From an uncultured Tateyamaria sp. (GTDB lineage: Bacteria > Pseudomonadota > Alphaproteobacteria > Rhodobacterales > Rhodobacteraceae): 64,000 nucleotides of DNA. Below the pieces are notes generated by a model that worked only from the letters and a program-made list of their open reading frames with translations, was not told the DNA's origin and did no database searches. Position 1 is the first letter of the stretch; each line of letters starts with the position of its first letter. The stretch lies in the NCBI GenBank assembly GCA_947501275.1, contig CANMVD010000010.1:1-64000 (forward strand). The letters are read 5' to 3'. Shown here piece after piece: positions 27,251-37,197 of this stretch. The position numbers and the translations under genes were made by a program.

Positions 27251-28132
27251 ATGAAAAAGCTTCTCTCGATGGCGGGTGCCTTTGGCATTTTCGGTGCCCT
27301 TCCCGCATGGGCCCAAGACGGTCTTGAAATCATTGGCAAGCCAATCGATGGAAAGATGGGTTTTCAACCTGCCGCAACAGAAATTGCGCGTCGACTGCAG
27401 TTCCTCGACTGGATGATGCTGATCATCATCACTGTCATCACCCTTTTTGTGACGGCCCTGATGGCGTGGGTCGTTATCCGTTACAACCGCAAGCGCAACC
27501 CGGTTCCGGCCACCTTTACGCACCACACGCCGGTTGAAATTGCATGGACAGTCATTCCGATTGTGATTCTGGTGTTCATTGGTGCGTTTTCGCTGCCGAC
27601 CTTGTTCCACCAGCAGGAAATTCCCGAAGCTGACGTCACCATCAAGGCCACCGGATATCAGTGGTTTTGGGGTTACGAGTACGTCGACGAAGGTTTCGCA
27701 TTTGATTCCTACATGATTGGCGCTCCTGCGACGGGTGGTGACAATTCACTTACTCCAGAGACAGAGCAGCAGCTTGTCGATGCAGGCTACAGCCGTGAGG
27801 AGTTCCTGCTGGCCACCGACAACGCAGTAGTTGTTCCTGTCAACAAAACCGTTGTTGTTCAGGTGACTGGCGCAGATGTAATTCACGCATGGACCATCCC
27901 AGCCTTTGGTGTGAAGCAGGACGCTGTTCCCGGGCGCTTGGCCGAACTGTGGTTCGAAGCGGAAAAAGAGGGCGTATATTTCGGTCAGTGCTCTGAGCTT
28001 TGCGGAATCGCCCACGCTTACATGCCGATCACAGTGAAGGTTGTGAGCGAAGAGGCTTATGCTGCATGGCTTGCAGAGGCAAAACAGGAATTTGCAGGTA
28101 CTGCGCAACCTTTGACCGTGGCATCGAACTGA
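27251..28132 (+). CDS. ctaC: cytochrome c oxidase subunit II
   Basis: A 293-residue CuA-bearing subunit of the aa3-type oxidase. A signal peptide ([21 protein letters not shown]) is followed by two membrane helices (about 50-110) and a periplasmic cupredoxin domain whose CuA ligands appear in [16 protein letters not shown]. The aromatic stretch YQWFWGYEY that receives electrons from cytochrome c is present. The start at 27251 opens the signal; the longer ORF would bury it. It heads ctaC-ctaB-ctaF-like-ctaG-ctaE, as in Paracoccus; subunit I is encoded elsewhere. Confidence 0.94.
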   Translation: MKKLLSMAGAFGIFGALPAWAQDGLEIIGKPIDGKMGFQPAATEIARRLQFLDWMMLIIITVITLFVTALMAWVVIRYNRKRNPVPATFTHHTPVEIAWTVIPIVILVFIGAFSLPTLFHQQEIPEADVTIKATGYQWFWGYEYVDEGFAFDSYMIGAPATGGDNSLTPETEQQLVDAGYSREEFLLATDNAVVVPVNKTVVVQVTGADVIHAWTIPAFGVKQDAVPGRLAELWFEAEKEGVYFGQCSELCGIAHAYMPITVKVVSEEAYAAWLAEAKQEFAGTAQPLTVASN

Positions 28133-28190
28133 GCACTGAAAAGGCGCTGGCAATCGCGCCTTTCTCACCGCTTGAAGTGATAGGACCCAG

Positions 28191-29129
28191 ATGACCGACA
28201 TCAGCTATCAGGACAAACCCATCGAAGGTGAGGCATCACTGGGCGATTACTTTGCTCTGATGAAGCCGCGCGTGATGCAACTGGTCGTGTTCACTGCGCT
28301 TGTTGGCCTGTTGGCAGCGCCCGTTGCGGTCAATCCTGTGATTGCTTTTGCGTCCATCCTTTTTGTGGCGATTGGGGCAGGGGCGTCCGGAGCGCTCAAC
28401 ATGTGGTGGGACGCTGACATTGACGGGGTGATGAAACGCACCGCGAAACGTCCCATTCCCGCAGGCAAGGTCACACCGGACGAGGCCAAGACAATTGGCT
28501 TTGCTCTGTCGGGCCTGTCCGTGATGATGCTGGCGCTGAGCGCAAATCTTCTTGCTGCTGCGTTGCTGGCGTTCACCATCTTCTTTTACGTCGTCATCTA
28601 TTCGATGTGGCTGAAGCGTTCGACGCCCCAGAACATCGTGATCGGCGGCGCTGCTGGTGCATTTCCACCCGTCATAGGCTGGGTGATCGCGACTGGGTCC
28701 ATGTCTGTTGAGGCGTGGCTGATGTTTGCCCTGATCTTTATGTGGACGCCGCCCCACTTCTGGGCTTTGGCGCTGTTCATGAAATCTGACTACGACGATG
28801 CGGGCGTGCCGATGCTGACGGTCACGCACGGGCGTAAATCTACGCGCATGCATATTCTGGTCTATACCATTCTTCTGGTTGCCTTGGCTGTCGGAACAGC
28901 ATTCACGGCCATCGGTGGCCCAGTATACCTGACGGCAGCTGTGATCCTGAATGCGCTGTTCCTCAAGGGTGCCTACGACATCTGGCGCCGCGATGAGGCA
29001 CAGGCTGAGGCCGACGAATACAAAGTCGAGAAGTCGTTTTTCCGGCTGTCACTTTGGTATCTGTTCCTGCATTTCGGCGCGATTTTGATCGAAGCGATCC
29101 TGCCCGCAGCGTGGGGCGTGTGGACATGA
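28191..29129 (+). CDS. ctaB: protoheme IX farnesyltransferase (haem O synthase)
   Basis: A 312-residue polytopic UbiA-family prenyltransferase that adds farnesyl to haem B to make haem O for the oxidase. Both acidic motifs are visible: NMWWDADIDGVMKRTAKRP (70-88) and DYDDAGVPMLTV. About eight or nine hydrophobic segments are present. It follows ctaC by 58 bases and overlaps the next ATG (ATGA). Confidence 0.94.
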   Translation: MTDISYQDKPIEGEASLGDYFALMKPRVMQLVVFTALVGLLAAPVAVNPVIAFASILFVAIGAGASGALNMWWDADIDGVMKRTAKRPIPAGKVTPDEAKTIGFALSGLSVMMLALSANLLAAALLAFTIFFYVVIYSMWLKRSTPQNIVIGGAAGAFPPVIGWVIATGSMSVEAWLMFALIFMWTPPHFWALALFMKSDYDDAGVPMLTVTHGRKSTRMHILVYTILLVALAVGTAFTAIGGPVYLTAAVILNALFLKGAYDIWRRDEAQAEADEYKVEKSFFRLSLWYLFLHFGAILIEAILPAAWGVWT

Positions 29130-29287
29130 GCCTGCGCGCAGAACACGAGCTTCACCGCCGTCGCAAGGGCCGCAATGTCGGTGTGGGCCTGATGCTTGGT
29201 GCCTTTGTTGTACTGGTTCTGGCGCTGACTGTGGCCAAGGTCACAAGCGGCGATTTCGAATTGCCTCGGATCGAGGAGGGACAGTGA
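29126..29287 (+). CDS. small single-span membrane protein of the oxidase operon
   Basis: A 53-residue protein with a basic N-terminus (HELHRRRKGRN), one membrane helix (GLMLGAFVVLVLALTVAKV) and a short acidic end. Small proteins in this position of cta operons are often annotated CoxF/CtaF; their function is unclear. It is coupled at both ends: ATGA with ctaB and TGATG with ctaG. Its size and tight packing argue that it is real. Confidence 0.75.
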   Translation: MSLRAEHELHRRRKGRNVGVGLMLGAFVVLVLALTVAKVTSGDFELPRIEEGQ

Positions 29288-29865
29288 TGCGCAATCTCTC
29301 CGGACCGCAAAAAACTGTTGCCCAGACCGTTGGCGTTGTCGTTCTGATGGGTGGCCTCGCCTGGGCCTCCGTCCCGTTTTACGACTGGTTTTGTCGCGTA
29401 ACAGGTTTCGGCGGCACCACGGGCGTCAGCGAAGTCGCCAGCGATGACATTTTGGATCAGACCATCAAAATCCGCTTTGATGCATCGCTGGAACGCTCCA
29501 TGCCGTGGGAGTTCACCCCAACTGTGCGCGAAATGGAATTGCGGATCGGCGAGACGGGCCTTGCGTTTTACGAGGCCTACAACCCGACAGACAAACCGGT
29601 TGCGGGCTCAGCCAGCTACAATGTCGCCCCGTATGAGGCTGGCGGCTTCTTCTCCAAGATCGACTGCTTTTGTTTTGAAGAACAGGTGCTCGCACCGGGC
29701 GAACGCGTCCAGATGCCGGTCACCTTCTATGTCGACCCGGAAATCGTGACGGACCGGGACGCAAAATACGTGCATACGATCACACTCAGCTATACGTTTT
29801 ACCAAATCGACCTGCCCGAAGGCTTTGCAGCCCTCGAGACGGACACAGAGAACAACCTGAACTAA
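29287..29865 (+). CDS. ctaG: cytochrome c oxidase assembly protein CtaG/Cox11
   Basis: A 192-residue copper chaperone for the CuB site. An N-terminal membrane anchor (about 12-32) is followed by FCRVTGFGG and a periplasmic domain with the copper-binding motif DCFCFEEQ and the family's [13 protein letters not shown] segment. The ATG at 29287 is used (TGATG overlap with the preceding stop); a GTG at 29284 is the alternative. Confidence 0.93.
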   Translation: MRNLSGPQKTVAQTVGVVVLMGGLAWASVPFYDWFCRVTGFGGTTGVSEVASDDILDQTIKIRFDASLERSMPWEFTPTVREMELRIGETGLAFYEAYNPTDKPVAGSASYNVAPYEAGGFFSKIDCFCFEEQVLAPGERVQMPVTFYVDPEIVTDRDAKYVHTITLSYTFYQIDLPEGFAALETDTENNLN

Positions 29866-29876
29866 GGGACGCTTCC

Positions 29877-30731
29877 ATGGCCCACGCAAAAGACCACGAC
29901 TATCACATTCTGGCGCCATCCACCTGGCCGCTGTTAGGCGCGCTTGCGGGCTTTACCATGCTGTTTGGCGCGGTGGCCTGGATGTCTGGCGGCATGACGA
30001 TTTTCTTCAAGTCCATTGAACTGAGCGGCCCCTGGCTGTTCCTGATGGGCTTTGTCGGCGTTCTCTATGTCATGTTTGGCTGGTGGGCCGACATCGTCGG
30101 TGAATCGCATATCGGCGATCACACCCCGGTTGTGCGGATCGGCCTGCGCTACGGCTTTATCCTGTTCATCATGTCCGAGGTCATGTTCTTTGCCGCCTGG
30201 TTCTGGTCGTTCTTCAAACACGCTATGTACCCGATGAGCGAGTACTTCGGCACCGAGTACATCCAGCCGGAAATCTATCACGTGGACGCCTTCCACCTGC
30301 CGCTGATCAACACGCTGATCCTGTTGCTGTCAGGGTGTGCCGTCACATGGGCGCACCACGCGCTTGTGCATGGCGGGGCGCGCAAGGATGTGGTGAACGG
30401 TCTGGCGATCTCTGTGGTGCTGGGTCTCTTTTTTACAATCCTGCAGGGCTATGAGTATTCGTATCTGCTCTACAAGGGCTGGGAATTCGGTCAGGACAAG
30501 TTCTTCTCGAACTTCTTCATGGCAACGGGCTTCCACGGTCTGCATGTGATCATCGGTACGATCTTCCTGTTTGTGTGTCTGTTGCGCGCGATGAAAGGGC
30601 ATTTCACCGCCGAACGGCACATCGGTTTCGAGGCTGCGGCTTGGTACTGGCACTTCGTGGACGTTGTCTGGCTGTTCCTGTTCTTTGCTGTCTACATCTG
30701 GGGTGTCGCCCAGATGCCGGGCGCGCACTGA
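29877..30731 (+). CDS. ctaE: cytochrome c oxidase subunit III
   Basis: A 284-residue polytopic subunit with seven or so hydrophobic segments. The motifs are typical: [51 protein letters not shown] and [14 protein letters not shown]. It completes the cta cluster and is followed after 26 bases by a strong terminator. Confidence 0.95.
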   Translation: MAHAKDHDYHILAPSTWPLLGALAGFTMLFGAVAWMSGGMTIFFKSIELSGPWLFLMGFVGVLYVMFGWWADIVGESHIGDHTPVVRIGLRYGFILFIMSEVMFFAAWFWSFFKHAMYPMSEYFGTEYIQPEIYHVDAFHLPLINTLILLLSGCAVTWAHHALVHGGARKDVVNGLAISVVLGLFFTILQGYEYSYLLYKGWEFGQDKFFSNFFMATGFHGLHVIIGTIFLFVCLLRAMKGHFTAERHIGFEAAAWYWHFVDVVWLFLFFAVYIWGVAQMPGAH

Positions 30732-30757
30732 CGCAGCGCGACACTCAAGAATTGAAA

Positions 30758-30784
30758 GGCGCGCGGACCCCCGCGCGCCTTTTT
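30758..30784 (+). terminator. terminator after ctaE
   Basis: A perfect 9-bp GC stem, GGCGCGCGG (30758-30766) with its complement (30771-30779), a 4-base loop and TTTTT. It is a classic intrinsic terminator ending the cta operon; surf1 starts 28 bases later and would need its own promoter or read-through. Confidence 0.88.
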
Positions 30785-30811
30785 CGTTGAGCAAGGGTAA
30801 GAGGGCGCATC

Positions 30812-31489
30812 ATGCGGCTTTGGTTTGGATTGATCGTTGGGATTGCCGGCGTGGGAACGCTCCTGTGGCTTGGCATTTGGCAGGTTCAGAGACTGGCGTG
30901 GAAACAGGACATGCTGGCCGGGATCGAAGCGCAGATTTCCGCGGAGCCGGTGGATCTGCGCAGCGCACTTGAACCCAGCTTTCGCCGCTACGCCCCGGTC
31001 GAGATCACCGGCACCTTTGACGACGCAAATGCACATTTGAACGTGCTGGCGTCTCGCAAATCCACCGGTGCGGTCTACCGCATCATCCGCCCGTTCCAGA
31101 CCGAAGAGCATGGGCGCATATTGGTCGATACCGGCTGGCTCAGAGATGGAAGCCCCGTGCAGGATGCACCATCGGCGCGCCTGACGCTGATCGGCAATCT
31201 GGATGCGCCAATCGAAGCGGACGGGTTCACACCACCACCTGATCTGGACAAAAACATATGGTTCGCACGCGACGTGCCCGCCATGGCGCAAGCGCTGGAC
31301 ACACAGCCAGTGTTGGTGGTTTTGCGCGAAAGGGCGGAAATTGACCTTGGCGTGACGCCCTGGCCCGTAGACACCGCTGGTATTCCCAACGATCACCTGC
31401 AATACGCCATCACATGGTTTTCGCTGGCCTTGATCTGGGCCGCCATGACGGCATATTTCCTGCGGCGCACAGGCCGCGCCACAGCTTGA
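30812..31489 (+). CDS. SURF1-family oxidase assembly protein
   Basis: A 225-residue protein with two terminal membrane helices (GLIVGIAGVGTLLWLGIWQV at the start and WFSLALIWAAMTAYFL at the end) around a periplasmic domain. The family markers LGIWQVQRLAWK, RYAPVEITGTFD, VDTGWLRDG and NDHLQYAITWFSLA are visible. SURF1 helps insert haem A into subunit I. It lies after the oxidase operon and 15 bases before thrC. Confidence 0.92.
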   Translation: MRLWFGLIVGIAGVGTLLWLGIWQVQRLAWKQDMLAGIEAQISAEPVDLRSALEPSFRRYAPVEITGTFDDANAHLNVLASRKSTGAVYRIIRPFQTEEHGRILVDTGWLRDGSPVQDAPSARLTLIGNLDAPIEADGFTPPPDLDKNIWFARDVPAMAQALDTQPVLVVLRERAEIDLGVTPWPVDTAGIPNDHLQYAITWFSLALIWAAMTAYFLRRTGRATA

Positions 31490-31504
31490 GAGAGACAAAG
31501 GCTG

Positions 31505-32893
31505 ATGCGGTATATATCGACCCGGGGCGCAGCGCCCGTTCTGACATTCGAAGACACGATGCTCACGGGGCTGGCCCGCGATGGTGGGCTTTATGTGCCC
31601 GAAACCATTCCACAGCTTGATCACGCGCAAATCGCGGCCATGGACGGTCAAAGCTACGAAGACATCGCCTATGCCGTCATGCGCCCCTTTGTGGGCGATA
31701 CGTTTTCAGACACGGAGTTCCGCGACTGTATCGCGCGTGCCTATGCGGGGTTCGGCCATGCGGCCCGTGCACCCATGGTGCAGCTCGACAACGGGCATTT
31801 TCTGCTTGAGCTGTTCCACGGCCCGACGCTCGCGTTCAAGGATTTTGCGATGCAGTTGATCGGGCAGCTGTTCCAGACGGCCCTGAAACGGCGCAATCAA
31901 CGTGTCACGATTGTCGGCGCGACGTCCGGCGACACGGGGTCCGCCGCGATCGAGGCCTTTCGGGGCTTGAGCAATGTGGACGTGTTCATCCTCTATCCCC
32001 ATGGCCGCGTCAGCGAGGTACAACGCCGCCAAATGACCACACCGGTTGAGGATAATGTGCACGCATTGGCGCTGGATGGTGATTTTGATGATTGTCAGGC
32101 GCGTCTCAAAGACATGTTCAACGACTTCGAATTCCGGGATGGGGTCGGGTTGGCCGGAGTGAACTCGATCAACTGGGCGCGCGTGTTGGCGCAGGTCGTC
32201 TATTATTTCTCTTCGGCTGTGTCGCTGGGGGCTCCGCAACGTAAAGTCAGCTTTACCGTCCCGACTGGCAATTTCGGTGACATCTTTGCAGGCTACATCG
32301 CCAAACGTATGGGACTGCCCATAGACCGGTTGGTTGTTGCCACAAACCAGAACGACATTTTGCATCGCTGTCTGAGCGGGCAGGGCTATCACAAAGGGGA
32401 CACGATCCCCTCCATCAGCCCGTCGATGGATATTCAGGTCAGCTCCAACTTTGAACGCGCCCTGTTTGATGCCTATGACCGGGATGGCAACGCTGTTGCG
32501 CAGTTGATGGATGAACTGAAAGAGGGCGGATTTGACGTCAGCCAAGGCGCGATGGAAGCGTTGGAGGAGCACTTTACCTCCGGGCGCGTGTCAGAAGATG
32601 AAACAAGCGCGCAGATCGCCAAGACACTGAAAGAGACCACCGAGTTGCTGTGCCCGCACTCTGCCGTCGGGGTCCATGTTGCTGAAGCGCAGCGTGTCAG
32701 GGGCACACCCATGGTGACCCTCGCCACAGCGCACCCCGCCAAATTCCCTGATGCGGTCGAGGCCGCAACGGGCGTACGTCCCCCCCTTCCCCCGCGCATG
32801 GCGGACCTGTATGAACGGCCAGAACGGCTGTCACGGGTGCCCAATGATCTTGAGGCTCTCAAGGCCCACATCATCGACCACCGCGCCAAGTGA
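31505..32893 (+). CDS. thrC: threonine synthase
   Basis: A 462-residue PLP enzyme that makes threonine from O-phosphohomoserine. It begins MRYISTRG, has the PLP lysine in GPTLAFKDFAMQ and the phosphate loop VGATSGDTGSAAIEAF. The length fits the long (type II) form. It lies downstream of surf1 and 7 bases before the TTG start of the M16 protease gene. Confidence 0.95.
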   Translation: MRYISTRGAAPVLTFEDTMLTGLARDGGLYVPETIPQLDHAQIAAMDGQSYEDIAYAVMRPFVGDTFSDTEFRDCIARAYAGFGHAARAPMVQLDNGHFLLELFHGPTLAFKDFAMQLIGQLFQTALKRRNQRVTIVGATSGDTGSAAIEAFRGLSNVDVFILYPHGRVSEVQRRQMTTPVEDNVHALALDGDFDDCQARLKDMFNDFEFRDGVGLAGVNSINWARVLAQVVYYFSSAVSLGAPQRKVSFTVPTGNFGDIFAGYIAKRMGLPIDRLVVATNQNDILHRCLSGQGYHKGDTIPSISPSMDIQVSSNFERALFDAYDRDGNAVAQLMDELKEGGFDVSQGAMEALEEHFTSGRVSEDETSAQIAKTLKETTELLCPHSAVGVHVAEAQRVRGTPMVTLATAHPAKFPDAVEAATGVRPPLPPRMADLYERPERLSRVPNDLEALKAHIIDHRAK

Positions 32894-32900
32894 GCACCCA

Positions 32901-34163
32901 TTGAGCACGCAAACACATCGTCTGAGTAACGGATTTCGTATCGTCACCGAGCATATGCCGGGGTTGGCTTCGGCCTCCATCGGCATCTGGGTCGGGGCAG
33001 GGGCCCGTCATGAAGCGCCTGAGCAGAATGGCATTGCCCATTTCCTTGAACACATGGCCTTCAAAGGAACGGACCGCCGCAGCGCCTTGCAGATTGCAGA
33101 GGCCATTGAGGACGTTGGCGGCTACATCAATGCCTATACCAGCCGCGAAGTGACTGCATACTACGCGCGGGTTCTTGAAAACGATGTGCCCTTGGCAATG
33201 GATGTGATTGCCGACATCCTGCTGAACCCCACATTTGATCTCTCCGAGATCGAAACCGAGCGCGGCGTTATCCTGCAAGAGATCGGGCAGGCGCTTGATA
33301 CGCCTGACGATGTCATTTTTGACTGGTTGCAAGAGCAGGCCTACCCGGAACAGCCCCTTGGCCGTACGATCTTGGGCCCGTCAGAACGGGTGTCTGCCTT
33401 TGGGCGGGATGATCTGGCCCGTTTTGTGGCGCAGCACTACGGTCCGGATCAGATGATCCTGTCGGCGGCAGGGGCTGTGGATCACGATGCCATTGTCCTG
33501 TTGGCGGAAAAGCTGTTTGGCCACCTGACCCCGCGCCCCGTGCCGGTGGTCGATGTCGCTCGCTTTCAGGGTGGCGAGGTGCGGCAGGAAAAATCGCTGG
33601 AACAGGCGCATTTTGCCCTCGCTTTTGAATCTCCCGGCTACCGTGACGACGACATTTACATCGCACAGATCTATGCGTCGGCCCTTGGCGGCGGCATGTC
33701 GAGTCGGCTGTTTCAGGAAATCCGCGAAAACCGCGGGCTGTGCTACTCGATCTTTGCCCAAGCAGGGGCCTATGCGGATACTGGCATGACGACGATTTAT
33801 GCCGGGACATCTGCTGACCAGATCTCGGATCTCGCGCGTCTGACCGTGGACGAGATGAAACGGGCCGCAGGCGATCTATCCTTGGCTGAGGTCGAGCGCG
33901 CGCGTGCTCAGATGAAGGCAGGGCTGCTCATGGGGCTCGAAAGCCCGTCCAACCGGGCCGAGCGCCTTGCGCGTCTTGTGCAAATCTGGGACCGGGTGCC
34001 GACGCTTGACGAAACGGTCGAACGGATTGATGCAGTCACGGCTCAAAATGTGCGCGGCTTTGCTGAAACGATGGCCGTCTCTGCGCCGATGGCCTTGGCA
34101 CTTTATGGTCCGGTCACGGGTGCGCCCAGCCTGCTCAAGCTCAAGGAGCAGCGCGCCGCCTGA
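32901..34163 (+). CDS. M16-family zinc protease (processing-peptidase-like)
   Basis: A 420-residue insulinase-fold protease. The inverted zinc motif HFLEH (His47, Glu50, His51) is complete, with a further Glu in ETERGVILQEIGQ and the glycine loop GGGMSSRLFQEIRENRGL. No ATG exists near the domain start: the first in-frame candidate is TTG at 32901, 7 bases after the thrC stop. The frame does run upstream inside thrC, but that part is shadow. Substrate is unknown; it resembles mitochondrial processing peptidase beta. Confidence 0.9.
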   Translation: MSTQTHRLSNGFRIVTEHMPGLASASIGIWVGAGARHEAPEQNGIAHFLEHMAFKGTDRRSALQIAEAIEDVGGYINAYTSREVTAYYARVLENDVPLAMDVIADILLNPTFDLSEIETERGVILQEIGQALDTPDDVIFDWLQEQAYPEQPLGRTILGPSERVSAFGRDDLARFVAQHYGPDQMILSAAGAVDHDAIVLLAEKLFGHLTPRPVPVVDVARFQGGEVRQEKSLEQAHFALAFESPGYRDDDIYIAQIYASALGGGMSSRLFQEIRENRGLCYSIFAQAGAYADTGMTTIYAGTSADQISDLARLTVDEMKRAAGDLSLAEVERARAQMKAGLLMGLESPSNRAERLARLVQIWDRVPTLDETVERIDAVTAQNVRGFAETMAVSAPMALALYGPVTGAPSLLKLKEQRAA

Positions 34164-34747
34164 TGCTGCTTGCCAAACGGAAATTGCGGATCGAGACGGA
34201 GCGGATGACACTGCGCCCGCCGACGCATTCCGACTTTCGGACGTGGGCCAGTCTGCGCGCGACAAGCGCCGAACATCTCGTGCCATGGGAGCCGAGCTGG
34301 GCCAATGATCACCTCACCCGCAAGGCGTTCACAAACCGCGTCTATTGGGCGCAAAGGTCCGTCGCGGCGGGCACGGCGGTGCCGTTGTTCCTGTTTCGCC
34401 GGACGGATGACGCTCTGTTGGGGGCGATCACATTGGACAACATCCGGCGTGGCCCTGCACAGGCAGGTACCCTGGGATACTGGACGGGCGCGGTACATGC
34501 GCGCCAAGGTTACATGCGCGAGGCGATTCTTTCCGTGGTGCACTATGCCTTCACCCGACTGGATCTGAGCCGGATCGAAGCAGCCTGCCTGCCTGAAAAT
34601 GCGGCATCGCGCGGTTTGTTGGAGACCTGTGGGTTCAAATACGAAGGCGTTGCCCAAAGCTATCTTCAGATCGACGGACGCTGGAGAACCCACGTTTTAT
34701 ACGCAGCCTTGCGTATGGATCGCCGAGGAAAGACCGACGCTGGGTAA
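34163..34747 (+). CDS. GNAT acetyltransferase, RimJ/RimL type
   Basis: A 194-residue acetyltransferase. It begins with the typical LRIETERMTLRPP, has a central beta strand region (LLGAITLDNI) and the acetyl-CoA helix (GYMREAILSVVHYAF), and ends with VLYAALRMDR. RimJ/RimL-type enzymes acetylate protein N-termini or small molecules; the substrate cannot be assigned. Its ATG overlaps the M16 protease stop (TGATG), so the two are coupled. Confidence 0.88.
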   Translation: MLLAKRKLRIETERMTLRPPTHSDFRTWASLRATSAEHLVPWEPSWANDHLTRKAFTNRVYWAQRSVAAGTAVPLFLFRRTDDALLGAITLDNIRRGPAQAGTLGYWTGAVHARQGYMREAILSVVHYAFTRLDLSRIEAACLPENAASRGLLETCGFKYEGVAQSYLQIDGRWRTHVLYAALRMDRRGKTDAG

Positions 34748-34812
34748 ATGCGCTCGGCAAGGAAGTTGCCAAGATATTTTGCAAAAGCGCCATCCGGCTC
34801 TATCGTTACGAC

Positions 34813-35643
34813 ATGCGCTTTTTGATCCTATGCCTTGCACTTGTGTTGGCAGCCCCTTTGGCGGCCCAAACCGAAACCCGGACACCGAGCCACTGTATCG
34901 CATTGGCGAACGACATTGACGGGGCGACCTATATCCACCGCGCCAGCTATGACGCGGACCTGCCTCCCGAAACGGTGCGCATTCACTACATCGCGCATGC
35001 GTCGTTTCTGATCCGCACCCCCGGCGGGTTGAATATGGTGACGGACTTTACCGGATTTGTCGGCAACGTCCCGATGATCCCCGATGTGGTCACCATGAAC
35101 CACGCCCATGAAACCCACTGGACTGCGTTTCCCGATCCGGCCATTCCGAATGTCTTGCCCGGTTGGGGCGAGTTTGGAGCGGGCATTGATCACTATCTCG
35201 ACTTGGGAGAAGTGCTGGTGCGCAATGTCTCAACCGACATTCGATCGCAATTTTCCGGAGTAGAGACCAACGGCAATTCGATCTTTGTCTTTGAAGTGGC
35301 CGGTCTGTGCATTGGGCACCTTGGGCATCTTCATCATGAACCCAACGCCGAACAATATGCAGCGATCGGGCGTCTTGATGTGGTGATGGCGGCTGTTGAT
35401 GGTGGCATGACCGTGGATTTGCCAACCATGATGCGGATCGTATCGCGCCTGCGGTCATCCATCGTGATCCCGATGCATTGGTTTGGGGATTACACGCTGG
35501 ATATCTTTCTGGAGGGCATGCGCGAGCAGTTTCAGGTGGTTGACGTTGGTGGGCCGGTATTGGACGTGTCGCTGGATCGTTTGCCCTCGCGCCCCACAAT
35601 CATGGTCTTGCGCCCTCAGTGGTTGTCTGAACCCGCCGAGTAA
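34813..35643 (+). CDS. exported metallo-beta-lactamase-fold hydrolase
   Basis: A 276-residue protein with a cleavable signal (cleavage near LAAQ, residues 16-19) and an MBL-fold core of the UlaG-like type. The metal motif reads HAHETH (97-102), so the Asp usual in HxHxDH is Thr. Other metal-type histidines are visible in IGHLGHLHHEP and IPMHWFGDY. The substrate is unknown. It stands alone, 65 bases after the acetyltransferase. Confidence 0.75.
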   Translation: MRFLILCLALVLAAPLAAQTETRTPSHCIALANDIDGATYIHRASYDADLPPETVRIHYIAHASFLIRTPGGLNMVTDFTGFVGNVPMIPDVVTMNHAHETHWTAFPDPAIPNVLPGWGEFGAGIDHYLDLGEVLVRNVSTDIRSQFSGVETNGNSIFVFEVAGLCIGHLGHLHHEPNAEQYAAIGRLDVVMAAVDGGMTVDLPTMMRIVSRLRSSIVIPMHWFGDYTLDIFLEGMREQFQVVDVGGPVLDVSLDRLPSRPTIMVLRPQWLSEPAE

Positions 35644-35724
35644 AGTCAACTGTCTGCCCCGAAATCGCGTTGTGTTCGGATCAATTTCGATGGCATTGTC
35701 GCGACATCTTGGGGAGAATTTATC

Positions 35725-37143
35725 ATGTTGAATTCATTGACGGAAACAGTTGCGAATACGCTGCGCGGTGTTTTGCCCGAAGATCGGTTTTCACAAGCGC
35801 AAGCCACGCATCTCGAGGAACCGCGAGGCCGCTATGCAGGGCACGCCGGGCTTTTGGCGCGACCCCAGTCAACTCAGGAAGTGGCGGCGCTGATCCGTGC
35901 AGCAAGTGCAGCCCGCATTCCTGTTGTCCCCTATGGCGGCGGCACCGGGCTTGTTGGGGGGCAAGTGGCAGAGGACGGCCCGGCACCCTTGATCCTGTCG
36001 CTGGAAAAGATGTCCGCGATCCGGGCGGTCTACCCTGAGGAAAACGTATTGGTGGCCGAGGCGGGGGTCATCCTTGCTGATGTTCAGGCGGCGGCCTCAG
36101 AGGCCGGGCGTTTGTTTCCATTGTCGTTGGCGGCTGAAGGATCTGCGCGCATCGGTGGGAACCTCAGCACAAATGCTGGCGGTACTGGCGTGCTACGCTA
36201 TGGGAACGCGCGGGATCTGTGTCTGGGGATCGAAGCGGTGCTGCCTACGGGTGAGATTTTCAACGGCCTGAGCCGCCTACGCAAAGACAACACAGGCTAT
36301 GACCTGCGCCATCTTCTGATTGGAGCCGAAGGCACGCTTGGTGTGATCACTGCGGCGTCTCTCAAGCTGTTTGCGCAGCCCTCGCAAATCGGAACCGCTC
36401 TGTTTCAGGTGGCCTCGCCCGATGCGGCCCTGTTGCTGCTGTCGCTGGCTCGCGAACATGTTGGTGAGGGGGTCAGCGCCTTTGAGCTGATGCATCGGCA
36501 GGGTTTCGACTTTTTGGCCGAAACCCTCCCCGAAGTGCGCAACCCTTGGAACGCGACACCGGAGTGGTGCGTTCTGGTTGAACTGGGTCTTTCCGGCGGA
36601 CAAGAGCCAACGGATGTCTTGGCAAGCCTCTTTGCTGCGGCGTCCGACTCAGGTCTGGTGTCCGATGGCATGATCGCCCAAAGCGAGACGCAGCGTGCAG
36701 ATTTCTGGGCGATCCGAGAGACAATACCTGAGGCCAACCGGCGGATCGGCTCCGTCAGTTCGCATGACATTTCGGTGCCGTTGGGGGCGCTGGCGGGATT
36801 TATCACGGAAGGCAATGCACGGATCGCACGGCTGGGTGAGTTCCGTATCAATTGCTTTGGGCATGTCGGCGACGGGAATCTGCATTACAACGTCTTCCCG
36901 ATGCCGGGTAAGTCACGGGCTGACCACAATCACGAGCGCGACGAGATAAAACGTGTGGTGCATGATCTGGTGCACGAAATGGGCGGGTCCGTCAGTGCAG
37001 AACACGGGGTAGGGCGGCTCAAGGTCGGTGATCTGGAAAAATACGGTGACCCTGCAAAGTTGAGTGCCATGCGCGCCATCAAGGCGGCCCTTGATCCGCT
37101 GGGGATCATGAACCCGGGTGCCGTGCTGCGCGCCACCATTTGA
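35725..37143 (+). CDS. FAD-linked D-2-hydroxyacid dehydrogenase (GlcD-like)
   Basis: A 472-residue flavoprotein of the vanillyl-alcohol oxidase superfamily. The FAD PP-loop region VVPYGGGTGLVGGQ and GGNLSTNAGGTGVLRYGN are in the first half. The C-terminal oxidase domain shows NCFGHVGDGNLHYNVFP and SAEHGVGRLK, typical of D-lactate, glycolate (GlcD) and D-2-hydroxyglutarate dehydrogenases. No glcE/F genes are adjacent, so a single-subunit D-2-hydroxyacid dehydrogenase is favoured. GGGGAG lies 9 bases before the ATG. Confidence 0.88.
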   Translation: MLNSLTETVANTLRGVLPEDRFSQAQATHLEEPRGRYAGHAGLLARPQSTQEVAALIRAASAARIPVVPYGGGTGLVGGQVAEDGPAPLILSLEKMSAIRAVYPEENVLVAEAGVILADVQAAASEAGRLFPLSLAAEGSARIGGNLSTNAGGTGVLRYGNARDLCLGIEAVLPTGEIFNGLSRLRKDNTGYDLRHLLIGAEGTLGVITAASLKLFAQPSQIGTALFQVASPDAALLLLSLAREHVGEGVSAFELMHRQGFDFLAETLPEVRNPWNATPEWCVLVELGLSGGQEPTDVLASLFAAASDSGLVSDGMIAQSETQRADFWAIRETIPEANRRIGSVSSHDISVPLGALAGFITEGNARIARLGEFRINCFGHVGDGNLHYNVFPMPGKSRADHNHERDEIKRVVHDLVHEMGGSVSAEHGVGRLKVGDLEKYGDPAKLSAMRAIKAALDPLGIMNPGAVLRATI

Positions 37144-37197
37144 GGTCGCGTTTGCGGCTATACAGGGCTTAAAGCGGCACGGCGTTGGGACGGTGTT

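Noticed and set aside
32751-32900. Upstream extension of the M16 protease into thrC
   Set aside because: The extension is antisense-like in composition, lies inside the thrC coding region, and has no homology; the TTG at 32901 fits the domain start.
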